The notes below the pieces were generated by a model. That model saw only the letters and a list, made by a program, of their open reading frames with translations. It was not told the DNA's origin and ran no database searches. Shown piece after piece: positions 36,872-45,734 of a stretch of 64,000 nt of DNA (position 1 is its first letter; each line of letters begins with the position of its first letter). The DNA is taken from positions 1,703,501 to 1,767,500 of the forward strand of contig NZ_CP043488.1 in assembly GCF_008330945.1 (NCBI RefSeq). Reading direction: 5' to 3'. This DNA comes from Labrys sp. KNU-23 (lineage in GTDB: Bacteria > Pseudomonadota > Alphaproteobacteria > Rhizobiales > Labraceae). Both the position numbers and the translations under genes were made by a program.

Positions 36872-38856
36872 TGAAGACCACCCGTCGCGCCTTTCTCGGC
36901 GGGGTATCCGGCCTCGCACTCCCGACGATCGTCTCGCGGGCCCGCGCCGGCGACAGCAATTCAAACGGAGATGCCGCGATGAATGCCGATACCGTCATCC
37001 ACAACGCCAAGATCACCACGCTTGATCGGACAAACCCGGTCGCGAGTGCCGTCGCCATCAAGGATGGCAAGTTCCTCGCCGTGGGCAGCGACAAGGACGT
37101 GCTCGCGCTGGCGGGCGACAAGACCAGGAAAATCGACCTCAAGGGCCGGCGCCTGCTGCCCGGCCTGATCGACAACCATCTCCACATCATCCGTGGCGGG
37201 CTGAACTTCAACATGGAGCTGCGCTGGGACGGCGTTCGCTCGCTGGCCGACGCGATGGACATGCTGAAGCGCCAGGTCGCGGTGACCCCCGCTCCGCAAT
37301 GGGTCCGTGTCGTCGGCGGCTTCACCGAGCATCAATTCGCTGAAAAGCGCCTGCCGACGATCGAGGAGATCAACGCCGCAGCGCCCGACACGCCGGTCTT
37401 CCTGTTGCATCTCTATGATCGCGCCCTGCTCAATGCAGCGGCGGTGCGCGCGGTCGGCTATACCAGGGACACACCCGAACCGCCCGGCGGCGAAATCACG
37501 CGTGACGCCAACGGCAATCCGACCGGTCTCCTGCTCGCCAAGCCGAACGCCGCCATTCTCTATGCGACGCTGGCCAAGGGCCCAAAGCTCCCCTTCGACT
37601 ATCAGGTCAATTCCACCCGCCACTTCATGCGCGAGCTCAACCGCCTCGGCGTGACCGGCGCCATCGACGCCGGCGGCGGATTCCAGAACTATCCGGAAGA
37701 CTATGCCGTCATCCAGAAGCTGTCGGACGACGACCAGTTGACCGTCCGTCTCGCCTACAATCTGTTCACCCAGAAGCCGAAGCAGGAAAAGGAAGACTTC
37801 CTCAACTGGACCTCCTCGGTAAAATACAAGCAGGGCGACGACTATTTCCGCCACAACGGCGCCGGCGAAATGCTGGTGTTCTCGGCAGCGGATTTCGAGG
37901 ACTTCCGCCAGCCACGGCCCGACATGCCGCCGGAGATGGAGGGCGAACTCGAGGAGGTCGTGCGCGTGCTGGCCCAGAACCGCTGGCCCTGGCGTTTGCA
38001 TGCGACTTATGACGAGACGATCTCGCGCGCGCTCGACGTGTTCGAGAAGGTCAACAGGGATATCCCGCTCCAGGGCTTGAACTGGTTCTTCGACCACGCC
38101 GAGACGATTTCGGAAAAGTCCATCGATCGCATCTCGGCACTTGGCGGTGGCATCGCCGTCCAGCATCGCATGGCCTATCAGGGGGAGTATTTCGTCGAGC
38201 GCTATGGTGCCGGCGCGGCCGAGGCGACGCCGCCGGTCGCCCGCATGCTCGAAAAGGGCGTCAAGGTCTCGGCGGGTACGGACGCGACACGGGTTGCCTC
38301 CTACAACCCCTGGGTCTCGCTCAGCTGGATGATCACCGGCAAGACGGTCGGCGGCCTGCGCCTCTATCCGCAACGCAATTGCCTCGATCGCGAGACCGCC
38401 CTGCGGATGTGGACCGAAAACGTCACCTGGTTCTCCAACGACGAAGGCAAGCGGGGCCGGATCGAAAAGGGCCAGTTCGCGGACGCATGCGCGCCCAGCA
38501 AGGACTTCTTCACCTGCCCCGACGACGAAATCTCCTTCCTCACCTCGGACCTGACGATGGTGGGCGGCAAGATCGTCTACGGCGCCGGGGATTTCTCCAA
38601 GCTCGACGAGAACCCGGTCCCACCGGCGATGCCGGACTGGTCGCCGGTACGCAGCTTCAAGGGCTATGCGGCCTGGGGCGAACCGGAGGGGGCAGGCAAG
38701 AATTCGCTGCAGCGCATGGCGATCGCCTCGTGCGGGTGCCAATCGTCCTGCGGCGTGCATGGTCACGACCATGCCAGCGCCTGGGGATCGAAGCTACCGA
38801 TCTCCGACCTCAAGAGCTTCTGGGGAGCACTCGGATGCTCCTGCTGGGCGGTGTGA
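36871..38856 (+). CDS. Exported amidohydrolase (YtcJ-like) with Cys/His-rich tail
   Basis: A 661-residue amidohydrolase_3-family protein. It has an N-terminal Tat signal (TTRRAFLGGVSGLALP...SRARAG), the composite beta-sandwich (TVIHNAKITTLDR...GRRLLPGLIDNHLHI) and the TIM barrel with metal-type motifs DNHLHI, RLHATYDETI, WFFDHAETI and SAGTDATR. The C-terminus has an unusual extension, ASCGCQSSCGVHGHDHAS followed by GCSCWAV, rich in metal-ligand residues. YtcJ-like enzymes hydrolyse amides or related bonds; substrate unknown. Predicted to act in the periplasm. Confidence 0.88.
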   Translation: MKTTRRAFLGGVSGLALPTIVSRARAGDSNSNGDAAMNADTVIHNAKITTLDRTNPVASAVAIKDGKFLAVGSDKDVLALAGDKTRKIDLKGRRLLPGLIDNHLHIIRGGLNFNMELRWDGVRSLADAMDMLKRQVAVTPAPQWVRVVGGFTEHQFAEKRLPTIEEINAAAPDTPVFLLHLYDRALLNAAAVRAVGYTRDTPEPPGGEITRDANGNPTGLLLAKPNAAILYATLAKGPKLPFDYQVNSTRHFMRELNRLGVTGAIDAGGGFQNYPEDYAVIQKLSDDDQLTVRLAYNLFTQKPKQEKEDFLNWTSSVKYKQGDDYFRHNGAGEMLVFSAADFEDFRQPRPDMPPEMEGELEEVVRVLAQNRWPWRLHATYDETISRALDVFEKVNRDIPLQGLNWFFDHAETISEKSIDRISALGGGIAVQHRMAYQGEYFVERYGAGAAEATPPVARMLEKGVKVSAGTDATRVASYNPWVSLSWMITGKTVGGLRLYPQRNCLDRETALRMWTENVTWFSNDEGKRGRIEKGQFADACAPSKDFFTCPDDEISFLTSDLTMVGGKIVYGAGDFSKLDENPVPPAMPDWSPVRSFKGYAAWGEPEGAGKNSLQRMAIASCGCQSSCGVHGHDHASAWGSKLPISDLKSFWGALGCSCWAV

Positions 38857-38857
38857 C

Positions 38858-39331
38858 GTGGCCTCTTCATCGAACGCTCCAACGACCGTCGTGGCGAGGT
38901 TGGCCACAGCCGCGCGTCCGGTCTTCGGATCGGCCACCATGCGAAGTCTTGCCTGTCTCGGCCTCTGCGCGGCCTACATCCAGGGCCCCGTCACCAAGAT
39001 CCTCGATTTCGACGGTGCGATCGCGGAGATGACGCATTTCGGACTCTCGCCGGCACCGCCATTCGCGGTGGCGGTGATCGCCTTCGAACTCGTGGCCAGT
39101 GCGATGGTGCTGTTCGGTCTCTGGCGCTGGTTCGCGGCCCTTGCTTTGGCAGGGTTCACGCTGATGGCGACATTCGTCGCGCTGCGCTTTTGGGAAGTCC
39201 CGGCCGGTCAGGGGCGAATGATGGCGATGAACGCCTTCTTCGAGCATCTCGGCCTCATCGGCGGATTTGTTCTCGTGGCCATCGACGATCTGACCAGGAC
39301 GAAAGACACCGCGCGTGACGGGCAGCGTTAG
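38858..39331 (+). CDS. DoxX-family membrane protein
   Basis: About 157 residues from GTG 38858, two bases after the amidohydrolase stop. Four hydrophobic helices are evident (LACLGLCAAYIQGPVTKILD, PFAVAVIAFELVASAMVLFGLW, WFAALALAGFTLMATFVALRFW, FFEHLGLIGGFVLVAIDDL), and the layout matches DoxX/SURF-like quinone-associated proteins. No good ribosome-binding site is visible, so coupling to the upstream stop is likely. An internal ATG at 38939 is an alternative start. Confidence 0.75.
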   Translation: MASSSNAPTTVVARLATAARPVFGSATMRSLACLGLCAAYIQGPVTKILDFDGAIAEMTHFGLSPAPPFAVAVIAFELVASAMVLFGLWRWFAALALAGFTLMATFVALRFWEVPAGQGRMMAMNAFFEHLGLIGGFVLVAIDDLTRTKDTARDGQR

Positions 39332-39410
39332 GCCGGCTGTCGCCCACAGATCCAGCCGTGCGCCTTGATCGGCCACTTGGCTCCTCACGCCAAAAGAAAG
39401 GAAGTTGCCC

Positions 39411-40757
39411 ATGGCGCGTCTATCTTGTGTCGCACTTGCCCTGTGCGGCCTGATATTTGGCGGCGCCGCAATGGCGCAGGAGACCAATTCCAATGGCGTG
39501 GCCGACAAGGATCCCTTCGACGCGCTGAAGAACATCCCGCTCTCCTCGGATGGCAGCGTCTATGTCGATTTCGGGGGACAGTTGCGGCTTCGCGGAGAGT
39601 CCTCGAACCACCCGGTCTTCGGCCTGGCAAAGCCCGAACACAATGACGTCCTGCTCATTCGCTCTTTGCTCTCGGCGGACGTTCATTTCGGGCCTTATTT
39701 GAGAACCTTTGTCCAATTGGGCAGCGGGCTGGCCCCTTCCTGGAACGGAACGCCTCCGGCAACGCAGTTTGATCGCTTCGATCTCATGCAAGGCTATGGC
39801 GAGTTGACGCTTCCGTCAGCTGCTGGAAGTTTCATGGTCCGGGCCGGGCGGCAGGAGATGAGCTTCGGCTCTTCGCGCCTCGTCTCCGTGCGCGAGAGCC
39901 CCAACATCCGCCGCGCCTTCGATGGTGTCCGCGCCGCCTGGATAGCGTCGCCGGACACGCGTATCGACGCCTTCCTCGTGCGCCCGGTTTCGCTGCTCTC
40001 CGGCGTGTTCGACGACAAATCGGACACCAGCCAGGCCTTCTGGGGCGTCTATGCCACGAGTCCCGTTCCCGGCATCCCTGCATTGAAGGCCGATCTCTAC
40101 TATTTCGGCCTCAACCGGGACGATGCGAAGTTCGCGCGCGGCACCGGCAATGAACATCGGCACACGGTTGGTGCACGCCTGTTCGGCAAGGCCGACAATT
40201 TCGATTGGGATCTGGAAGGTGCCTATCAATTCGGCCGTTTCGGCACCGCCGACATCAGTGCCTGGACCGTTTCGGCCGAGCTTGGCTACACGTTCCAGGA
40301 CGCACCGTTCTCGCCTCGGATCGGTCTCAACGCCGATGTGATCAGTGGCGACCACAATCTGCGCAACGGCACGCTTGGGACCTTCAATCCGCTGTTCCCG
40401 AAGCTGCCCTATTTCTCCGAAGCGAATCTGGTCGGCCCCGCCAACCTCATCGACATCCAGCCCAATCTGACGCTGACCGTGGTGAAGAACGTGGTGCTGA
40501 ACGTCGGTTGGAATCCGCTCTGGAAGGAAGCGACGGCCGATGCCTTCTACGGGCCGGCCATTACCCCGGCCGCGTCCACGGCGGGCGGCACCAGCCGGTA
40601 TATGGGTCAGCAAGTTTCCACGACCCTTACCTGGACACCAACCAAGCATCTGACCTTCGGCGGCACCTATGTAAACTACACACCCGGAAAGAGGATACGG
40701 CAGGCGGGCGGAAAGTCCGGATCGTTCGCCGCGGCCTGGGCAGCAATTTCGTTCTGA
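39411..40757 (+). CDS. Alginate-export-family outer-membrane channel
   Basis: A 448-residue beta-barrel protein. ATG 39411 with AGAAAGGAAG upstream gives a Sec signal peptide ending AAMA-QETNSNG. The mature part begins VYVDFGGQLRLRGES and alternates amphipathic strands to a C-terminal Phe (AAWAAISF), as in the alginate_exp/AlgE-like porin family. Such porins in catabolic clusters take up small organic molecules, and there is no alginate synthesis nearby. Confidence 0.85.
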   Translation: MARLSCVALALCGLIFGGAAMAQETNSNGVADKDPFDALKNIPLSSDGSVYVDFGGQLRLRGESSNHPVFGLAKPEHNDVLLIRSLLSADVHFGPYLRTFVQLGSGLAPSWNGTPPATQFDRFDLMQGYGELTLPSAAGSFMVRAGRQEMSFGSSRLVSVRESPNIRRAFDGVRAAWIASPDTRIDAFLVRPVSLLSGVFDDKSDTSQAFWGVYATSPVPGIPALKADLYYFGLNRDDAKFARGTGNEHRHTVGARLFGKADNFDWDLEGAYQFGRFGTADISAWTVSAELGYTFQDAPFSPRIGLNADVISGDHNLRNGTLGTFNPLFPKLPYFSEANLVGPANLIDIQPNLTLTVVKNVVLNVGWNPLWKEATADAFYGPAITPAASTAGGTSRYMGQQVSTTLTWTPTKHLTFGGTYVNYTPGKRIRQAGGKSGSFAAAWAAISF

Positions 40758-40844
40758 TCCCGCAGCAAAGGCCGCAACGACGCGAAGCCCTTCCGACAAG
40801 CGCAGGGGGGTGTTCCGCAGCCGCCGGAAAAAAGGAACCAGCAA

Positions 40845-41531
40845 TTGAAACAGGGCACATCACTCCTGCTCAGTCTTAACGGCGGCTATGTCGATACCGC
40901 CGGCTTCCTGGCGCTGCAGGGGCTCTTTACAGCGCATGTGACAGGCAACTTCGTAACGTTCGGCGCTGCACTGGTGAATGGTACGTCCGGTGCTTTTGCC
41001 AAGCTTCTCGCGCTTCCGGTGTTTTGCCTGACAATCCTGCTGACGCGGATGATCAGCCTTCGCTTCGGCGCATCGGGCTCAACCGCCTTGAAGACCATGC
41101 TCGGCATCAAGGTGCTGCTGCTCGCCCTCGCCGCGGCTCTTGCATTGGCCTGGGGGCCGTTCCCAGATGGCGACACCTGGCGGGCCATCATGACCGGCAT
41201 GATTTTGGTCTGTGCGATGGCGATTCAGAACGCCTCTCATCGCGTTCATCTGCCGAAAATTCCTCCCTCGACGCTGATGACGGGTACGACCACGCAAATC
41301 ATGCTGGATCTGGCCGACCTATTGTCGGGAAGCGCTTCGCAACAGCAGCGCTCGGATATCCGGGGCCGACTCAAGAAGATGGTGCCGGCCATTGTCGCTT
41401 TTGCAGCCGGCTGTGGCGCGGCGGCGCTCATCTTCATCCTGTTTGGCCTTCACGCCTTCCTTCTCCCGCCATTGATCGCGCTCGCGACCGTGCTCTCGAT
41501 CCACCTCGATCCAGAGCCGGATATCGCCTGA
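40845..41531 (+). CDS. YoaK/DUF1275-family membrane protein 1
   Basis: A 228-residue membrane protein with about six helices. The family block GGYVDTAGFLALQGLFTAHVTGNFVTFGAAL lies at the N-terminus, and TLMTGTTTQIMLDLADLL is the second conserved motif. The start is TTG 40845 with AAAAAAGGAA 7-8 nt upstream. Function of the family is not established. A second member follows 80 bp downstream. Confidence 0.85.
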   Translation: MKQGTSLLLSLNGGYVDTAGFLALQGLFTAHVTGNFVTFGAALVNGTSGAFAKLLALPVFCLTILLTRMISLRFGASGSTALKTMLGIKVLLLALAAALALAWGPFPDGDTWRAIMTGMILVCAMAIQNASHRVHLPKIPPSTLMTGTTTQIMLDLADLLSGSASQQQRSDIRGRLKKMVPAIVAFAAGCGAAALIFILFGLHAFLLPPLIALATVLSIHLDPEPDIA

Positions 41532-41611
41532 CGCCAATCTGTATCGATAGGGAATGCGCGTCCCGATCCCGCCGGGCCGCATCTCAAAAAAGAAAGGGGT
41601 GATGGCAAAAC

Positions 41612-42286
41612 ATGCTCAAAACACTTCGTAGCAAAGGCAACTCGCTTATTCTGGCATTCATTTCCGGCTTCGCTGATGCGTTGTTCTTCATTCATCTGGG
41701 CGGGCTCTTCGTCGGCCTGGTCACCGGCAATGTCATCCTCCTCGGACTGGGCCTGATCGGGCATGAGAAAGGCGGCCTGCACGGGCTGCAGCTGTTGACC
41801 TTCCCGCTCTTCATGCTGGGCGCCGGCCTTGCGGCGATCCTGGTCGCCTGGATCCGGCCACTGGGTCGCGCCACGTCCTGTACGATCGTCATCGCGGCCT
41901 GTGCGTTCGCGATTTCGGCGGTTCTTGCGATCACCCAGACCGGCCCTGACTCGGCCTGTGCGCTTTTTGCTGTCGTGGCGATGGGCATGCTGACGGCGAT
42001 CGAGCGCCTCGATCCCCGGCTCGGGCCACCATTCTCGTTGATGACCGGCAATATCGCCGGCTTGGCGGTCGCAGGCACGCGCCGGCTCATCGGCTACAGG
42101 GAGCGCCCGGAAGAATGGGCCCAGTCGCTGACCTCGATCATCCTCGTCATCGGCTTTGTCGCAGGATGCGGCGCGGGCGCTTTTGCTCAAAAAACTGTCG
42201 GTGTCGCCGGGATGCTCCTGCCGACGCTTCTGCTGTTCCTGATCGGGTTTTTCTATGCGCCGCAGAGCAGCCAGAAGCCGAGCTGA
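41612..42286 (+). CDS. YoaK/DUF1275-family membrane protein 2
   Basis: A 224-residue paralogue of the preceding protein: LAFISGFADALFFIHLGGLFVGLVTGNVILL and FSLMTGNIAGLAVAG match the two DUF1275 motifs. Tandem divergent copies suggest a heteromeric membrane complex. ATG 41612 is preceded by AAAGGGGTG. Confidence 0.85.
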   Translation: MLKTLRSKGNSLILAFISGFADALFFIHLGGLFVGLVTGNVILLGLGLIGHEKGGLHGLQLLTFPLFMLGAGLAAILVAWIRPLGRATSCTIVIAACAFAISAVLAITQTGPDSACALFAVVAMGMLTAIERLDPRLGPPFSLMTGNIAGLAVAGTRRLIGYRERPEEWAQSLTSIILVIGFVAGCGAGAFAQKTVGVAGMLLPTLLLFLIGFFYAPQSSQKPS

Positions 42287-42358
42287 CACAATGGGTCGTC
42301 TCATCGGGCCGCCCCTCGTCTCGCTCGCAAGGTCCTCTATCTGCGCGACGGGCGCCCC

Positions 42359-43531
42359 TTGGCATTTCCGGCGATGATCTTTCGGCTCACTCCCCGCGAT
42401 CAACATGAGGCGAACCGCAGCTCGACCTCACTGGAACTGATGTTCGACCTGGCGACCGCCGTGGCGGTTGCTGCCGCGGCACACGGCCTGGCGCAGGAAG
42501 TCGGCAGCGGCCATGTTGCCGCGGGCTCCGTCCGGTTTGCGGGCAGCTTCTTCATGGCCTGGCTGGCCTGGGCCAATTACACGTGGTTCGCTTCGGCCTA
42601 TGACAACAAGTCGACCGCGTTTCGCGTCCTGACGATGATCATCATGTTCGGATCGCTGGTGCTGGCTGCCGGGATCCAGATCACCTACAGCGATCAGCCG
42701 ATCTGGCTTGCGCTTGCGGGCTTTATCATCATGCGGGTCGGCATGATCATATTATGGCTGGGGGCCGCCAATGGTGATCGAACAGCCCGCTCGATGGCCC
42801 TGCGCTATGCAGCGGGGATCGGCACGATGCAGCTCTATTGGGTGATGGTGATCGTCATCCTTCCACCGCAGGGCTCCATATATCCGCTTTTGTTCGTGCT
42901 GGGTGTTCTTGGCGAGCTGGCGGTGCCGGCGTTCGCGGAGCGGCAGGCCACCACCAGTTGGCACCACGGTCACATCGTCGATCGCTACAATATGTTCAAT
43001 ATCATCGTTCTCGGCGAATGCTTCGCCGCGGTTGCGAAAATCATCGCGGATTCCGGGATGCCGGACTTCGGACATTTCCGGCTGGCCGGCCTGTGCTCCG
43101 TCATCGCATTCTCCATGTGGGGCCTCTATTTCGACCGAAAGGAGCAGTTGCTTCGCCGCAACCTCGGCTCCGTCCTGGTCTGGGCCTATGGCCACTACGT
43201 GCTCTTCGCGGCCGGCGCTGCGACAGCGGCAGGTTTTGCAGTCTTCCTGGCTCTCTCTACCAAGCGCGTCGAGGTTCCGGCGCAAATCGCTTCCTTCGCC
43301 ATCGCTATTCCGATTGCGCTCTACCTCGGGTCGCTTTGGCTGGTGCGTGACCGCGCAATCCATCATGGCGCCATGCAATGGCTTCTTGTCGTCGCAGCCG
43401 CCCTGATCCTGGCGAGCGCCGCACTCGCTCCCCATCCGGCGGAAGTCATCGCCGCGCTCCTTGTGCTGGCAGTCGTCGGCCGGCAGCGCCTTGGCTCCCA
43501 CAATGCCAAGAAGACCGAGAGACATGGCTGA
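42359..43531 (+). CDS. Low-temperature-requirement A (LtrA) family protein
   Basis: Up to 390 residues with about ten membrane helices. Family features are the N-terminal RSSTSLELMFDLATAVAVAAAAHGL, ANYTWFASAYDN, and HGHIVDRYNMFNIIVLGECF. LtrA proteins are of unknown function. The start is uncertain: TTG 42359 opens the frame, and ATG 42374 (M-I-F-R-L-T) is an alternative; neither has a strong Shine-Dalgarno. It ends 8 bp before the IS6-like end at 43539. Confidence 0.83.
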   Translation: MAFPAMIFRLTPRDQHEANRSSTSLELMFDLATAVAVAAAAHGLAQEVGSGHVAAGSVRFAGSFFMAWLAWANYTWFASAYDNKSTAFRVLTMIIMFGSLVLAAGIQITYSDQPIWLALAGFIIMRVGMIILWLGAANGDRTARSMALRYAAGIGTMQLYWVMVIVILPPQGSIYPLLFVLGVLGELAVPAFAERQATTSWHHGHIVDRYNMFNIIVLGECFAAVAKIIADSGMPDFGHFRLAGLCSVIAFSMWGLYFDRKEQLLRRNLGSVLVWAYGHYVLFAAGAATAAGFAVFLALSTKRVEVPAQIASFAIAIPIALYLGSLWLVRDRAIHHGAMQWLLVVAAALILASAALAPHPAEVIAALLVLAVVGRQRLGSHNAKKTERHG

Positions 43532-43538
43532 ACCGGTT

Positions 43539-43552
43539 GGTTCTGTTGCAAA
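43539..43552. repeat. IS6-family-type terminal sequence, solo
   Basis: GGTTCTGTTGCAAA differs by one base from the IS6100-type end GGCTCTGTTGCAAA as I recall it. No transposase follows, so it may be the remnant end of a lost element. The 43553-43663 stretch to the direct repeat holds nothing recognisable. Confidence 0.4.
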
Positions 43553-43663
43553 CGTTTCGGTAATCGGCTGTCGGCATGAAGGCATCTCCGTTTTCTTGAG
43601 GCCTCATCACGTTCGAAGGCCGTAGATCGACGTGCGTGGCGATCTGGCTGGCGCCCTTACGCT

Positions 43664-43738
43664 TTCAGCGCAACGCAAAAACCCGACCGAGATGTTGATC
43701 TCGATCGGGTTTTTTGGTGTCTGATTTGGTTGCGGGGG
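43664..43738. repeat. Direct repeat copy A, initiator-tRNA 3' end plus terminator
   Basis: 75 bp matching 62795-62868 at about 70 of 75 positions with one indel. The copy includes the terminator hairpin and exactly the last 12 nt of the initiator tRNA gene (TGGTTGCGGGGG on the plus strand), then the similarity stops. It is a candidate attachment site or a relic of another rRNA-operon end. The 43739-43890 stretch has no gene. Confidence 0.8.
43677..43716. terminator. Bidirectional terminator hairpin
   Basis: AAAAACCCGACCGAGAT, 4-nt loop, ATCTCGATCGGGTTTTTT: a near-perfect stem flanked by A and T runs on both sides. It is placed to end the LtrA-side transcripts and the convergent flavohaemoglobin gene. 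Confidence 0.8.
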
Positions 43739-43890
43739 TCTGCAACGTCTTTCATCGTAACATTATCAACTCTTTGATTTCGTTCAGAATTGATGAATTC
43801 GAGAGTACCAAGCAGCTCTCCGCGTAGCTCGGTTAGCTCGCAACCGCGCGAACAATGAGCCCGATGGTGAAGGCCTGAGTGACGATTCTC

Positions 43891-45099
43891 TCATGCCGCG
43901 AGCAGTTCGTCGGCCGGGCCAAAGAATTCGTAGTGGATGCGGTTCGAGGGCACGCCTGCAAGCGACAGCGCCAGAACTGCCGCGCGCAAGAACAGGCGTG
44001 GCCCGCAGATGTAATAGTCCGCCTCGCCTACCGGGGTGTTCGCGATCAGCCAGTCGTCGGCAATAATGCCTGCCACATCATAGTCCGATCCGGCGGCTTC
44101 ATCAGCCAGCGGCGTCTGGTGGAAATCGGTGACGCGCACGGCCTTGCCCTGGGAAGCCAGCGCACGGACATGGGCGCGCATCGCGTGGGTCTCGCGATTA
44201 TGCGTGCCATGGATGTAATGGACCGGCACGTGGCTCCCCCCGGCAACCAGCGCCTCCAGCATCGCCACCATGGGCGTGAGGCCGACACCGCCCGATAGCA
44301 GCACCACCGGGCGTTCTGGTGGATGGGTGAGGAAGAACTCGCCTGCCGGGGCACCGACCCTGAGAATGGTCCCGTTGGCTTGATCGTGGAGCCAGCCCGA
44401 TGCAAGGCCATGGGGCTCGCGCTTCACTGAAATACGATAGGTTTCGCCATTGGGCGCAGCCGAGATCGAATAATTTCGTTTGATCGGCGGATGGCCGGGA
44501 AGATCGAACCAGAACGTCAGATACTGCCCAGGCTTGTGCGCCATGACGTTCTTTCCATCGACCGGTCGCAGAATGAAGGACTTGATCACACTGCTTTCGC
44601 GGACCACTTCCTCGACGCGAAAGTCTCGCCACCCATTCCACCCGCCCGAGGTGTCCTTCTGTTCGGCATAGATGCGGCCCTCACGCGCGATCAGGATGTT
44701 GGCCAGAAACCAGTAGGCCTCTCCCCATGCGGCGAGGACATCATCGGTTGCGGCATCGCCCAGAACCGCCTTGATCGCGCCGAGCAAGGCTTCGGCGACA
44801 TAGGGGTAATGCTCGGGAAGGATCTGAAGCCCGACATGCTTCTGGGCGATCCGCTCGACGGCCGGTGCAAGCGCGCCCAGATTGTCGATGTTGCTGGCAT
44901 AGGCAAGAATCGCTCCGGTGAGTGCGCGCGGCTGCGACGCTGCTTCACCGTGATGCGATTGATTGAACAGATCCCGAATTTCAGGGTTCCGGAACATGCG
45001 CGAATACATTTCGCGCACGATATCGAGGCCGTGGGCTTCGAGCGCGGGAACGGTGGCCTTGACGAGCGCGATGGTTTGCGCGCTGAGGGGCTGCGACAT
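43891..45099 (-). CDS. hmp: Flavohaemoglobin nitric oxide dioxygenase
   Basis: A 402-residue flavohaemoprotein that converts NO and O2 to nitrate using NAD(P)H. The globin domain (1-140) has IVREMYSRMFRNPEIRDLFNQSHH with proximal His in QKHVGLQILPEHYPYV. The FAD domain has the RNYSIS motif, and the NAD domain has VVLLSGGVGLTPMVAMLEAL and the C-terminal YICGP. ATG 45099 with AGGAGATACTG upstream is strong; the ORF extension to 45297 is not coding. It is divergent from the NsrR-like gene, with paired operators between. Confidence 0.95.
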   Translation of the reverse strand: MSQPLSAQTIALVKATVPALEAHGLDIVREMYSRMFRNPEIRDLFNQSHHGEAASQPRALTGAILAYASNIDNLGALAPAVERIAQKHVGLQILPEHYPYVAEALLGAIKAVLGDAATDDVLAAWGEAYWFLANILIAREGRIYAEQKDTSGGWNGWRDFRVEEVVRESSVIKSFILRPVDGKNVMAHKPGQYLTFWFDLPGHPPIKRNYSISAAPNGETYRISVKREPHGLASGWLHDQANGTILRVGAPAGEFFLTHPPERPVVLLSGGVGLTPMVAMLEALVAGGSHVPVHYIHGTHNRETHAMRAHVRALASQGKAVRVTDFHQTPLADEAAGSDYDVAGIIADDWLIANTPVGEADYYICGPRLFLRAAVLALSLAGVPSNRIHYEFFGPADELLAA

Positions 45100-45243
45100 C
45101 AGTATCTCCTGTCGGACGCGTAATTTCGGGAAGGCTGGAACGGCGCGATCAGCCGCTGTCGGGTGGCCGATGCCGGCGCGCATGGATGGGATGAGCCGGC
45201 CTCCCACCATCAAGCCCGTATGCCATAATCGTCGACTCCAATC

Positions 45244-45260
45244 ATGTATATTGAATGCAT
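45244..45260. promoter_or_regulatory. NsrR-like operator 1 (hmp-proximal)
   Basis: ATGTATATTGAATGCAT, an imperfect palindrome with a half-site resembling the NsrR consensus (AGATGCATTT type). It is about 145 bp upstream of hmp. Confidence 0.5.
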
Positions 45261-45276
45261 CTATATCGGCGCAATC

Positions 45277-45301
45277 AAACATGCAAGAGTAATGCATGTT
45301 T
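45277..45301. promoter_or_regulatory. NsrR-like operator 2
   Basis: AAACATGCA and TGCATGTTT, a perfect 9-bp inverted repeat with a 7-bp spacer. It lies 11 bp upstream of the Rrf2 start, suggesting autorepression. Confidence 0.6.
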
Positions 45302-45311
45302 TGAGGATGGA

Positions 45312-45734
45312 ATGATGCGCCTGACGCGTTATACCGACTATGCCATGCGCGTGCTGCTGTATCTGGCCAGGAAGCCGGACAGCCTATGCTCGATCGCGGA
45401 CATTGCGCGCGCTTACGCCATCTCGCAGAACCATCTGATGAAGGTCGTCAACGATCTGGTGAATACCGGCTATCTGGAAAGCGTGCGTGGTCGCTATGGC
45501 GGCATACGCCTGGCCAAGCCGGCCACCGAAATCAATGTTGGCGCCCTGGTCCGTCATACGGAGGGCGATTTCGATCTCGTAGGCTGCGGGGCCTGCATCA
45601 TCGCGCCGGCCTGCGGTCTCACCAGCGTGCTGGACGAGGCACTGCAGTCGTTCCTGGCGACGCTCGACCGCTATTCTCTGGCTGATGTCATCGCCCGCAA
45701 AGGCGACTTCGGACACTTGCTGAAGGTGTCCTGA
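45312..45734 (+). CDS. Rrf2-family iron-sulfur regulator, NsrR-like
   Basis: A 140-residue Rrf2 protein: MRLTRYTDYAMRVLLYLA at the start, HTH ISQNHLMKVVNDLVNTGYLESVRGRYGG, and a cysteine cluster at residues 92, 95 and 101 (GCGACIIAPACG). In NsrR three cysteines hold an Fe-S cluster that senses NO. Divergence from hmp makes an NsrR role very likely. Two adjacent ATGs (45312, 45315) follow GAGGATGG; the longer is used. Confidence 0.88.
   Translation: MMRLTRYTDYAMRVLLYLARKPDSLCSIADIARAYAISQNHLMKVVNDLVNTGYLESVRGRYGGIRLAKPATEINVGALVRHTEGDFDLVGCGACIIAPACGLTSVLDEALQSFLATLDRYSLADVIARKGDFGHLLKVS

Noticed and set aside
36961..38772. 603-residue minus-strand open frame opposite the amidohydrolase
   Set aside because: Antisense shadow with low-complexity Arg/His/Val content and no family signal.
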